In this document: positions 17,517-24,909 of the stretch, in pieces
Layout of the letters: each line of letters starts with the position of its first letter
Position numbering within the stretch: the stretch's first letter is position 1
Source of the DNA: QHWK01 sp035259385
GTDB taxonomy: Bacteria > Acidobacteriota > Vicinamibacteria > Vicinamibacterales > CAVVIG01
DNA: 64,000 nt
NCBI GenBank assembly: GCA_035259385.1
Contig: DATFWL010000103.1
Coordinates: 28,855 to 92,854 of the forward strand
Direction: 5' to 3'
Program-made: the position numbers and the translations under genes
Notes under the pieces: model-generated
What the model was told of the DNA's origin: nothing
Database searches by the model: none
What the model saw: only the letters and a program-made list of their open reading frames with translations

Positions 17517-19118
17517 TCAATCGGAGATCGGGACGGCGACGGGCGTCGTCAGATGTGCGTGCACGAGCGCGGACAGGCGCCGCGCGGAGCTCACGGGAGC
17601 GCCGGCCGCTCGATTTGCCGCGCCAATCGCGAAGACAATCGACCACTGGCGGAACAGTTGCCGGTACGCGCGCAGGAGCGTGCCGTCCGGATCGTAGATG
17701 TCGGTCGACTCCGAGGTCACGCCGTTCAGCTCGACGATCGCCAGGTCACGCCCGTCCTTGAACGCCGCGACGTCCGAGTAGCGAACGTCGAAACGGCCGA
17801 CGAAGAATCCGGGATACGCGCGCGCGATCTCGTCCACGCGCTGCTCGAGCGCCGGCGTGAGCAGATGGCGGCCAGCGCAGAACAGCGTTCCCTGACAGTG
17901 ATTGCCGGCAACAGCCAGCGGAAACCGCTCGCCGGCCGCGAGCACATGGTTCAGCCGCGCACTGTGTCGGGCCGCGAAGGTGGCCGCCTGCAGCCGGAAG
18001 CGAGGATGCGACCAGATGAGGGTTTCGAGCGTCGCCACGCCGTCGCCAACCAGCACCGGGAAACGCTTGTCGGTGATCGAGAAAATCCGACCGCGCGGCG
18101 ATCCTGGCAAGCGGTAGTAGAAGATACCCGCTTCGTACGGCCCGGGATGATACGGCTGCGCAATCACGGCCGCATCGACCGCGGCGAGATACTCGGCGGC
18201 GGCGTTCCACGTGGCGACCAACCTCACGCCGGCGCCGCGCTGACCGACGTCCGGCTTGAGAATCAACGGCAGGGACCAGCCGCGGGCGGCGCATTCATCC
18301 TGCAGGCGATGCAGCCGGTCGTCGACCGTTCCTTTCTCGACGAGCGCCGACGGAACCGTCCATGGCGAGGGCAGGCGCCGCAGGATGTCGAACTTCGACT
18401 CGCCGACGATCCCTCCATCAGGCATCCCGGGGTTGGCGGCGGTGATCGTGGACATCCCGCGATAGCGCAGCGCCAGCCAGAGGATGTAAGGAATCACCGG
18501 CAGATAGAACAACCACGTCGGCCAGAATTCCCACCGACACCAGCGAGCGATCCGGGCGGCGATCCGGCGTCGCGTGGGCGCGTCCGCAGCCGCGCGGAGG
18601 GCCTGCAGCGACACGAACACGACGAGAGCGGCCGCGACGCGAGACGACCATGGCGAGCTGACGATCGGCGAGGCCCGCACGGCGAACGCATCGCCGAGCG
18701 AGGCCGAGAACAGGACCAGCGTTGGCGTCCACAGCACGGCCGCGATGAAGGACCACGTCGCGAACACCACGCCCGGCAGCCCGAGCACGCCTGCCGTCAC
18801 GTAGAGGACGAACCGCGTCCCGGGAAGGAACCGGCTGGCGACGATCGCGCCCGCCGCGTGGCGGTCGAGGCACGCGCGAGCGTCGTGGACGGCGGCATGC
18901 GAGAGTCGCCGCGCAGCCCACTGCCAGCGCACCGCCGTGCCGCCGAACAGGCGTCCCGCTCCCCACAATCCAAGATCTCCGAGATAGATTCCTGCGAGGC
19001 AGGCGAGGATGCCGCTGGTCAGCCCGATCTCGCCGCGCTGAATCAGCAGTCCCGTGGCAATGCATGTGGCGTCCTCGGACACGAACGTCCCGAGGACGAT
19101 CCCGAGCCACGTCAGCAT
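17517..19118 (-). CDS. DedA-family membrane protein fused to an ATP-grasp domain
   Basis: 533 residues from the ATG at 19118, which overlaps the NRDE gene stop by seven bases. Residues 1-220 form a DedA/SNARE-associated membrane domain (TWLGIVLGTFVSEDATCIAT, GDLGLWGAGRLFG, SRFLPGTRFVLYVTAGVLG). Residues 250-520 look like an ATP-grasp fold: PLILKPDVGQRGAGVRLV for nucleotide binding, GRIFSITDKRFPVLVGDG, and the Mg-ligand segment AIVELNGVTSES. DedA proteins flip or bind lipids; ATP-grasp enzymes ligate a carboxylate to an amine or thiol. A fused protein could modify a lipid carrier at the membrane, but this is inference. It is the last gene of a four-gene overlapping operon. Confidence 0.8.
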   Translation of the reverse strand: MLTWLGIVLGTFVSEDATCIATGLLIQRGEIGLTSGILACLAGIYLGDLGLWGAGRLFGGTAVRWQWAARRLSHAAVHDARACLDRHAAGAIVASRFLPGTRFVLYVTAGVLGLPGVVFATWSFIAAVLWTPTLVLFSASLGDAFAVRASPIVSSPWSSRVAAALVVFVSLQALRAAADAPTRRRIAARIARWCRWEFWPTWLFYLPVIPYILWLALRYRGMSTITAANPGMPDGGIVGESKFDILRRLPSPWTVPSALVEKGTVDDRLHRLQDECAARGWSLPLILKPDVGQRGAGVRLVATWNAAAEYLAAVDAAVIAQPYHPGPYEAGIFYYRLPGSPRGRIFSITDKRFPVLVGDGVATLETLIWSHPRFRLQAATFAARHSARLNHVLAAGERFPLAVAGNHCQGTLFCAGRHLLTPALEQRVDEIARAYPGFFVGRFDVRYSDVAAFKDGRDLAIVELNGVTSESTDIYDPDGTLLRAYRQLFRQWSIVFAIGAANRAAGAPVSSARRLSALVHAHLTTPVAVPISD

Positions 19119-19825
19119 GACTGCAGCTCGATCTTCTGAGCAGGACGGCACGGGATGAGCGATTCGTACTCGAGCGCGACGCCTCGCTGGTCGACGTCGA
19201 CAGTGGTCCGGCTCACGGTTGCGGCGTCGTCGCGTTCCATCAGCACGCTGATGGCGCGCTTGTCCGTCCACTGATGCCGATGGAACAGCGACTGTCCCCG
19301 CAGCCGGTCGCCGCCATGGTCCATCAGGCAGTCGAACAGGCGGCGCCGCGGCGCAGCGACGAAGAAATCGCCGAGGCTCGAGGCGGTGAACATGTGGGGA
19401 CGCTCGAGTGTCGACGCGGCGTGCCCGACCTCGCGGCTGTCGCTGGCGATCAGCACGATCTCGCGCTGCTGCACGAGTACCAGGCTGAACGGCTGAAACC
19501 GGGTGGCGTCCAGTTCACGAACTGACGTCACTGCGGCAGCCAGCGAGTCGAAGCTGAGTGCCCGTCCGACGATCGCGCCGCGGCTGGAACACGATCCGGT
19601 GATCGGCCGCGGTCCGCGATGGCGATTGAGCAGGGCCGCGGCGAGCCCGGCGTCGTTGACGCCGATCCACGAGCCGCCTCCCACTGGATCGATTGGCATG
19701 ATGACCGAACGAGTCCCGAAGGTTTCGACGCGGGGGGCGAGCGCCACCGCGCGATCGCGACGTTCGTCACGATTCGACATCACTCTGAACCCGTCCCCGA
19801 GCGGCAGGATCGAGACAGTGCACAT
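19112..19825 (-). CDS. NRDE (TANGO2-like) family protein
   Basis: 237 residues starting MCTVSILP, the invariant N-terminal Cys of the family, with the signature SNRDERRDR at about 16-24. Further family segments are PVGGGSWIGVNDAGLAAALL and NRHRG. TANGO2/NRDE proteins occur in all kingdoms; the N-terminal Cys suggests an Ntn-hydrolase-like fold, and a role in haem or lipid handling has been proposed for eukaryotic members. The start overlaps the DinB stop by one base (TGATG). The stop overlaps the DedA/ATP-grasp start by seven bases. Confidence 0.88.
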   Translation of the reverse strand: MCTVSILPLGDGFRVMSNRDERRDRAVALAPRVETFGTRSVIMPIDPVGGGSWIGVNDAGLAAALLNRHRGPRPITGSCSSRGAIVGRALSFDSLAAAVTSVRELDATRFQPFSLVLVQQREIVLIASDSREVGHAASTLERPHMFTASSLGDFFVAAPRRRLFDCLMDHGGDRLRGQSLFHRHQWTDKRAISVLMERDDAATVSRTTVDVDQRGVALEYESLIPCRPAQKIELQSC

Positions 19826-20322
19826 CAGACGGCTCTCCGTGGAGTCGCTGGCGCGAGTCCCAGGCGATCCGGAACCTCGAGGCCAGTCAGCGAGAGCAGG
19901 ACGGCGATCATCGCCTGGTGGTGAATCGTGTGGCTGTTGACGAACGCCAGTTCCCGGCCGAGGGTCGACCAGCCGGTGACCGATTCGCCCGACCCGGTGA
20001 GCATCGACGCGACGCAGATCGGCTCGTCCATCGAGCGCGCGCCCCACCGATCGACGGCAGACTTCAGCCGCATGATCAGCCGGAGCGCCTCGGCCGGATC
20101 GTGCTCGACCGCTGTGCCGCGCTCGCGGCGGTCGTACGACAGCGGCTTCGAGGCGGTCGCCGCCACGAGGGCCGTGATGTGGTCGAGGCAGTGACGCACG
20201 TGTTCGCCGATCGATCCCGAGACCGCGCCGATCGGACGCGCCACGTAGGTCGCCTCGTCGATCGACATCACCATCGCCGCGATGTCGTCGAGTTGCCGGT
20301 TCACCGCAGCTGCGGCGCTCAT
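19825..20322 (-). CDS. DinB-family four-helix protein
   Basis: 165 residues with the DinB/YfiT-like metal histidine set: SIGEHVRHCLDH early and FVNSHTIHHQAMI late. DinB-like proteins are thiol-dependent transferases or hydrolases with a divalent metal; bacillithiol S-transferase activity is known in some. The specific reaction is unknown. The start ATG overlaps the DoxX stop as ATGA, so the gene is coupled within the DoxX-DinB-NRDE-DedA operon. Confidence 0.85.
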   Translation of the reverse strand: MSAAAAVNRQLDDIAAMVMSIDEATYVARPIGAVSGSIGEHVRHCLDHITALVAATASKPLSYDRRERGTAVEHDPAEALRLIMRLKSAVDRWGARSMDEPICVASMLTGSGESVTGWSTLGRELAFVNSHTIHHQAMIAVLLSLTGLEVPDRLGLAPATPRRAV

Positions 20323-20750
20323 GCGAGTTCGAAGTACCGCCCGACCACGGGGATCTCCGTGCGGCGAAGGACGAGGACGATCACGCTGCCCGCGAGGGCT
20401 GCGAGCGCGAGACCGAACAGAAGCCCGCCGTCGCCCTCGACGTCGATGCCGAGGATGAGGAGATGGCTGAGGACTGCGCCCGCCATGACCGCAATCGTCA
20501 GGATGGCGCCCAGCGAGGATGTCGCCGGGATGAGCAGCAGGATCGAGGCGATCAATTCGAAGACGCCCGAGCCGATCCGTCCCCACGGCTCCACGGCGGA
20601 GATGCCGAGGAATTTTCCGACGGACGTGAAGATATAGACGGACTCTTCGGCGCCCGTGAACTTGAAGAAAAGGGTCTGGAGCAGGATGCCTGCCACGATC
20701 AGCTGCAGCAGCCAGCTCACGGCGATCTGGGGTCTGGTAAGGTTGTGCAT
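20319..20750 (-). CDS. DoxX-like membrane protein
   Basis: 143 residues from the ATG at 20750; the longer frame to 20816 would run into the divergent GH63 start and has no ribosome site. Four membrane helices are visible (VSWLLQLIVAGILLQTLFF, IGSGVFELIASILLLIPA, LGAILTIAVMAGAVLSHLLI, LFGLALAALAGSVIVLVL). DoxX proteins are linked to quinol oxidases or thiosulphate oxidation and to redox homeostasis in mycobacteria. First gene of the operon; its stop overlaps the DinB start. The 49-base gap to the GH63 gene must hold both promoters or overlap with the coding start. Confidence 0.82.
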   Translation of the reverse strand: MHNLTRPQIAVSWLLQLIVAGILLQTLFFKFTGAEESVYIFTSVGKFLGISAVEPWGRIGSGVFELIASILLLIPATSSLGAILTIAVMAGAVLSHLLILGIDVEGDGGLLFGLALAALAGSVIVLVLRRTEIPVVGRYFELA

Positions 20751-20799
20751 GCCGCTTGGATGACGGCGAAACCCGCTGGTTTCAGCGGCATCGAAGCGG

Positions 20800-23550
20800 A
20801 TGTCTATGGGCAGCACCCGCGAACATCTCCGTCTCGAGGAAGACCGCCAGCGGCTCGCCTACTGGAAGCGATGGGGGCCGTATCTGAGCGAGCGCGCCTG
20901 GGGCAGCGTCCGGGAGGACTACAGCCCCGGCGGCACCGCGTGGGAGTACCTCCCGCACGACCACGCCCGATCCCGGGCCTACCGGTGGAACGAAGACGGC
21001 CTGGCTGGCATCTGCGACCGCCACCAGCGCATCTGCTTCGCGATCGCGCTCTGGAATCGAGCCGATCCGATCCTGAAGGAACGTCTCTTCGGCCTGACCG
21101 GAAGCGAAGGCAACCACGCCGAAGACGTCAAGGAGTACTACTTCTACGTCGATAGCACGCCGACGCACTCGTACCTGAAGTTTCTGTACAAATACCCGCA
21201 GGCGGCGTTTCCGTACGCCGATCTCGTCGAAGAGAACCGGCGGCGGGGCAGGGGGGCGCCCGAGTACGAGCTCGTCGACACGGGCGTATTCGACGGCGGC
21301 CGCTACTTCGACGTCGTGGTCGAGTACGCGAAGGCGGATCCCGAGGATGTCCTCGTTCGCATTCACGTCACGAACCGGGGATCAGAGCCGGCGGCGATCG
21401 ACGTGCTGCCGACAGTGTGGTTCCGCAACGTCTGGTCCTGGGACCGGAACCCGACGCGCCCATCGCTGGCACGCGGTGCGTCGAACACGATCGCGCTCGA
21501 CGATCCAAAGTACGGACGCCGCTACCTGCACTGCGACACGCAGGTCCGCCTGAAGGCGGGCGCTCCGGCTCCGATCCTTCTTTTCACCGAGAACGAGACC
21601 AACTGCGAACGGATCTTCGGCGCGCCGAGCGCGTCGCCGTACGTCAAGGACGCCTTCCATCGCTTCGTCGTCAACGGCGAAGTCGAGGCGGTCAACCCTG
21701 CCGGACGCGGGACCAAAGCCGCCGCACATTACCGGCTGTCGTTAGCCGCGGGTGAGACGTCGAGCCTGCAGCTGCGGCTCACTCCAGAGCCGGTCCCGGA
21801 GTTCGGTGCCGCGTTCGACGCCGTGTTCATCGCACGTGCGGCGGAGGCAGACGAGTTCTACGACACCGTCATCCCGTCAGAACTGTCGGACGACGCACGC
21901 AACGTCGCGCGGCAGGCGTTCGCGGGGCTGCTCTGGTCCAAGCAGTACTACCACTACGTCGTCAAGCAGTGGCTCGACGGCGATCCGGCACAGCCGCCGC
22001 CGCCCGGCGACCGACAGCGTGGACGCAACCGCGAGTGGACCCACCTGTACAACGCCGACGTGATCTCGATGCCGGACAAGTGGGAGTACCCGTGGTACGC
22101 CGCGTGGGACCTGGCGTTTCACTGCGTCCCGCTGGCGCTGATCGATCCCGACTTCGCGAAGGACCAGCTCACGCTGCTGCTCCGCGAGTGGTACATGCAC
22201 CCGAACGGACAGCTTCCGGCGTACGAGTGGGCGCTCGGCGACGTCAATCCTCCAGTTCACGCGTGGTCGGCATGGCGGGTCTACAAGATCGAGCAGAAGC
22301 GCCGCGGCAAGGGCGACCTGAAGTTCCTGGAGCGGGTCTTCCACAAGCTGCTGCTCAACTTCACCTGGTGGGTCAACCGCAAAGACGCCGAAGGCATGAA
22401 CGTCTTCCAGGGTGGATTCCTGGGACTCGACAACATCGGCGTCTTCGATCGCAGCGCGCCGCTGCCGACCGGCGGCCATCTCGAACAGTCCGACGGCACG
22501 AGCTGGATGGCGATGTACTCGCTCAACATGCTCGCGATTGCGCTCGAGCTCGGCCGGCACAATCCGGCGTACGAGGACGTCGCGAGCAAGTTCTGGGAGC
22601 ACTTCCTCCACATCGCGCACGCGATGAGCGGCGGCACCGAGCACGGCGGCGCCGGCCGCGATCTGTGGGACGACGAGGACGGGTTCTTCTACGACGTGCT
22701 GCACCTGCCCGACGACAGCCGCACGCCGCTCAAGGTGCGGTCGCTCGTCGGACTGATCCCGTTGCTCGCGGTGCAGACGCTCGAACCGGACCTGCTCGAG
22801 CGGCACGCCGGCTTCCGGCGGCGGCTGGACTGGTTCATCGAGCACCGGCCTGACCTCACCGCCTCCGTCGCCTGCATGCGAACGCGCGGCAGCCGCGACC
22901 GGCGACTGCTGTCGATCGTCGATGGCGATCAACTGCGGCGGATCCTTCGTGTGATGCTGGACGAGCGTGAATTCCTGTCGCCGTACGGCATTCGCTCGAT
23001 CTCGCGCGCCCACCGGGAGCAGCCGTACGTATTCCGCGTCGACGGCCACGACTATCGCGTCGACTACGAGCCGGCGGAATCGACGACCGGCCTGTTCGGC
23101 GGCAACTCCAACTGGCGCGGGCCGATCTGGTTCCCGATCAACTTCCTGCTGATCGAGGCGCTCCAGAAGTTTCACCACTACTTTGGCGACGACTACAGGG
23201 TGGAGTGCCCGACCGGTTCCGGAACGATGCTGACGCTCGCCGAGGTCGCCACGGAGCTCTCGCGGCGACTGACCAGAATCTTCCTCGAGGACGCAGACGG
23301 GCGGCGGCCGGTGTTCGGAGCCACAGAGCTGTTCCAGGCCGATTCGAACTGGCACGACCTGATTCCGTTCCATGAGTACTTCAACGGCGATACCGGCGCG
23401 GCGGTCGGCGCCAGCCATCAGACCGGCTGGACGGCACTCGTCGCCAAGCTTCTTCAGCAGAGCGGAGAAACCGATGAAAGCGATCGCAGTCGTCCCCGGG
23501 CGGCCCAACAGCGTTCACCTCGCCGAGCTCGCCAAACCGTCGCTGTCTGA
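20800..23550 (+). CDS. GH63/MGH1-like glucosidase
   Basis: 916 residues, no signal peptide, so probably cytoplasmic. The N-terminal beta-rich domain (to about 350) carries the bacterial GH63 pattern, with RERLFGLTG-like and SYLKFLYKYPQAAFPY segments. The (alpha/alpha)6 catalytic domain includes WEYPWYAAWDLAF at about 428-440, ALGDVNPPVHAW and GPIWFPINFLLIEAL. Bacterial relatives hydrolyse mannosylglycerate, glucosylglycerate or alpha-glucosides; the actual substrate is not evident. The frame overlaps the next gene by 77 bases, and the last 25 residues are an Arg-rich tail encoded in that overlap. In-frame ATGs at 20800 and 20806 are both possible starts. Confidence 0.88.
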   Translation: MSMGSTREHLRLEEDRQRLAYWKRWGPYLSERAWGSVREDYSPGGTAWEYLPHDHARSRAYRWNEDGLAGICDRHQRICFAIALWNRADPILKERLFGLTGSEGNHAEDVKEYYFYVDSTPTHSYLKFLYKYPQAAFPYADLVEENRRRGRGAPEYELVDTGVFDGGRYFDVVVEYAKADPEDVLVRIHVTNRGSEPAAIDVLPTVWFRNVWSWDRNPTRPSLARGASNTIALDDPKYGRRYLHCDTQVRLKAGAPAPILLFTENETNCERIFGAPSASPYVKDAFHRFVVNGEVEAVNPAGRGTKAAAHYRLSLAAGETSSLQLRLTPEPVPEFGAAFDAVFIARAAEADEFYDTVIPSELSDDARNVARQAFAGLLWSKQYYHYVVKQWLDGDPAQPPPPGDRQRGRNREWTHLYNADVISMPDKWEYPWYAAWDLAFHCVPLALIDPDFAKDQLTLLLREWYMHPNGQLPAYEWALGDVNPPVHAWSAWRVYKIEQKRRGKGDLKFLERVFHKLLLNFTWWVNRKDAEGMNVFQGGFLGLDNIGVFDRSAPLPTGGHLEQSDGTSWMAMYSLNMLAIALELGRHNPAYEDVASKFWEHFLHIAHAMSGGTEHGGAGRDLWDDEDGFFYDVLHLPDDSRTPLKVRSLVGLIPLLAVQTLEPDLLERHAGFRRRLDWFIEHRPDLTASVACMRTRGSRDRRLLSIVDGDQLRRILRVMLDEREFLSPYGIRSISRAHREQPYVFRVDGHDYRVDYEPAESTTGLFGGNSNWRGPIWFPINFLLIEALQKFHHYFGDDYRVECPTGSGTMLTLAEVATELSRRLTRIFLEDADGRRPVFGATELFQADSNWHDLIPFHEYFNGDTGAAVGASHQTGWTALVAKLLQQSGETDESDRSRPRAAQQRSPRRARQTVAV

Positions 23551-24577
23551 CGTTCCGGGCGGACGTGGCATTCTCGTGCGGGTGCTGCGCGTCGGCGTGG
23601 ACGGCACCGACAAGGAGATCAACGCCGCCGAGTACGGCGCGGCCCCCAGCGGCTACGACTTCCTCGTGCTCGGTCATGAAGGGTTCGGCCAGGTAGAAGC
23701 GGTCGGGCCGAACGTCACGTTCGTGCGGCCGGGCGACTACGTCGTCGCGACCGTGCGCCGCCCGGGCCGGAGCATCTACGACGCCATCGGGCTCCAGGAC
23801 ATGACGACCGACACCGAGTACTTCGAGCGCGGCATCAACCTGCGCCACGGCTACCTGACCGAGTACTACGTCGAGGACGAAGAGTTCGTCGTCAAGATCC
23901 CGCAGGGGCTGAAGGAAGTCGGCGTCCTGCTCGAGCCGATGACCGTGGCGCAGAAGGGCATCGCGCAGGCGTACGAAATCCAGCGGCGGCTGAAAGTGTG
24001 GCGCCCGCGAAAGGCCGCCGTCATGGGCGCAGGCACGCTCGGCCTGCTCGCGACGCTCGTCCTCCGGCTGCGCGGCATCGACGTCACCACTTTCGGCAGG
24101 ACACCCTGCCCGTACCTGAACGCCGAGTTGCTCGACGCGATCGGATCGCGGTACGTGAACACGGCAGCGCGGACGATTCGCGAGGCGGCGACCGAGTTCG
24201 GACCGTTCGATCTCATCTTCGAGGGAACAGGATCGTCAGCCGTGGTGTTCGAAAGCATGCAGGTGCTCGGGCGCAACGGCGTCCTGGTGCTCACGAGCAT
24301 CACCGGCGGCAGCCGCTCGCTCGAAGTGCCCGCCGATCGCATCAACCTGGAGTTCGTCCTCGGCAACAAGGTGATGGTCGGGAGCGTCAATGCGAGCCGC
24401 GACAACTTCGAGACCGGCGTGCGTGACATGTCCCAGGCCGAGGCCGAATATCCAGGGTGGCTGCGGCGGCTGCTGACCCACCCGGTCAGCGGCCTCGATC
24501 GCTACCAGGAACTGTTCGAGCGCTTGCAAAACCCGGACGGCGCGATCAAGATCTTCTGCGAGGTGACCGCGTCGTGA
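23474..24577 (+). CDS. Zinc-type medium-chain dehydrogenase, glucose 1-dehydrogenase-like
   Basis: 367 residues from the ATG at 23474, with GGAGAAACC upstream. The catalytic domain has DGTDKEIN and VLGHEGFGQVEAVG, where glucose dehydrogenases have the metal-binding His-Glu pair. The NAD(P) motif is AAVMGAGTLGLLATL. The layout resembles archaeal-type glucose dehydrogenases (non-phosphorylative Entner-Doudoroff entry). Substrate is likely glucose or another aldose, which would fit a glucose-releasing GH63 enzyme encoded upstream and overlapping by 77 bases. The stop overlaps the GTG of the following gene. Confidence 0.87.
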   Translation: MKAIAVVPGRPNSVHLAELAKPSLSDVPGGRGILVRVLRVGVDGTDKEINAAEYGAAPSGYDFLVLGHEGFGQVEAVGPNVTFVRPGDYVVATVRRPGRSIYDAIGLQDMTTDTEYFERGINLRHGYLTEYYVEDEEFVVKIPQGLKEVGVLLEPMTVAQKGIAQAYEIQRRLKVWRPRKAAVMGAGTLGLLATLVLRLRGIDVTTFGRTPCPYLNAELLDAIGSRYVNTAARTIREAATEFGPFDLIFEGTGSSAVVFESMQVLGRNGVLVLTSITGGSRSLEVPADRINLEFVLGNKVMVGSVNASRDNFETGVRDMSQAEAEYPGWLRRLLTHPVSGLDRYQELFERLQNPDGAIKIFCEVTAS

Positions 24578-24816
24578 CCTGTCGCGAGTTCGCCGACTTC
24601 ATCGCCGACTACCTGTCGGGCGATCTGCCGCCGGACAGCCGTTCGCAGTTCGAGCGCCATCTCGAGCTGTGCGCCAATTGCCGGACGTATCTTGCCGGTT
24701 ACGAGGAGACGGTGAAGCTCGGCACGCGTGTGTTCGCGGACGATCAGGCAACTGTCCCGCCGCAGGTTCCGGAGGAGCTCGTTCAGGCGATTCTGACGGC
24801 ACGAAAGGCCCGCTAG
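24574..24816 (+). CDS. Small zf-HC2 zinc-finger (anti-sigma-like) protein
   Basis: 80 residues from a GTG that overlaps the dehydrogenase stop (GTGA). The segment FERHLELCANCRTYL carries the HxxxCxxC core of anti-sigma ZAS domains, with an N-terminal Cys (MTCREF) as the fourth ligand. It lacks a membrane segment, so it would act in the cytoplasm if it binds a sigma factor. No sigma gene is adjacent; the only one in the window is at 15228. It may regulate the carbohydrate genes it follows or a distant sigma factor. Confidence 0.8.
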   Translation: MTCREFADFIADYLSGDLPPDSRSQFERHLELCANCRTYLAGYEETVKLGTRVFADDQATVPPQVPEELVQAILTARKAR

Positions 24817-24909
24817 CGAAACCTCGACGCCGCCTGGTCATCCAAGCGGCATGGCATTCATCCGCGCACGCAGACACGCCGAGTCGGGGCGGTGGAGGGC
24901 ACTCGACAC

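Noticed and set aside
21877..23508. 543-residue antisense frame inside GH63
   Set aside because: Mirror of the GH63 codon bias; no recognisable domain.
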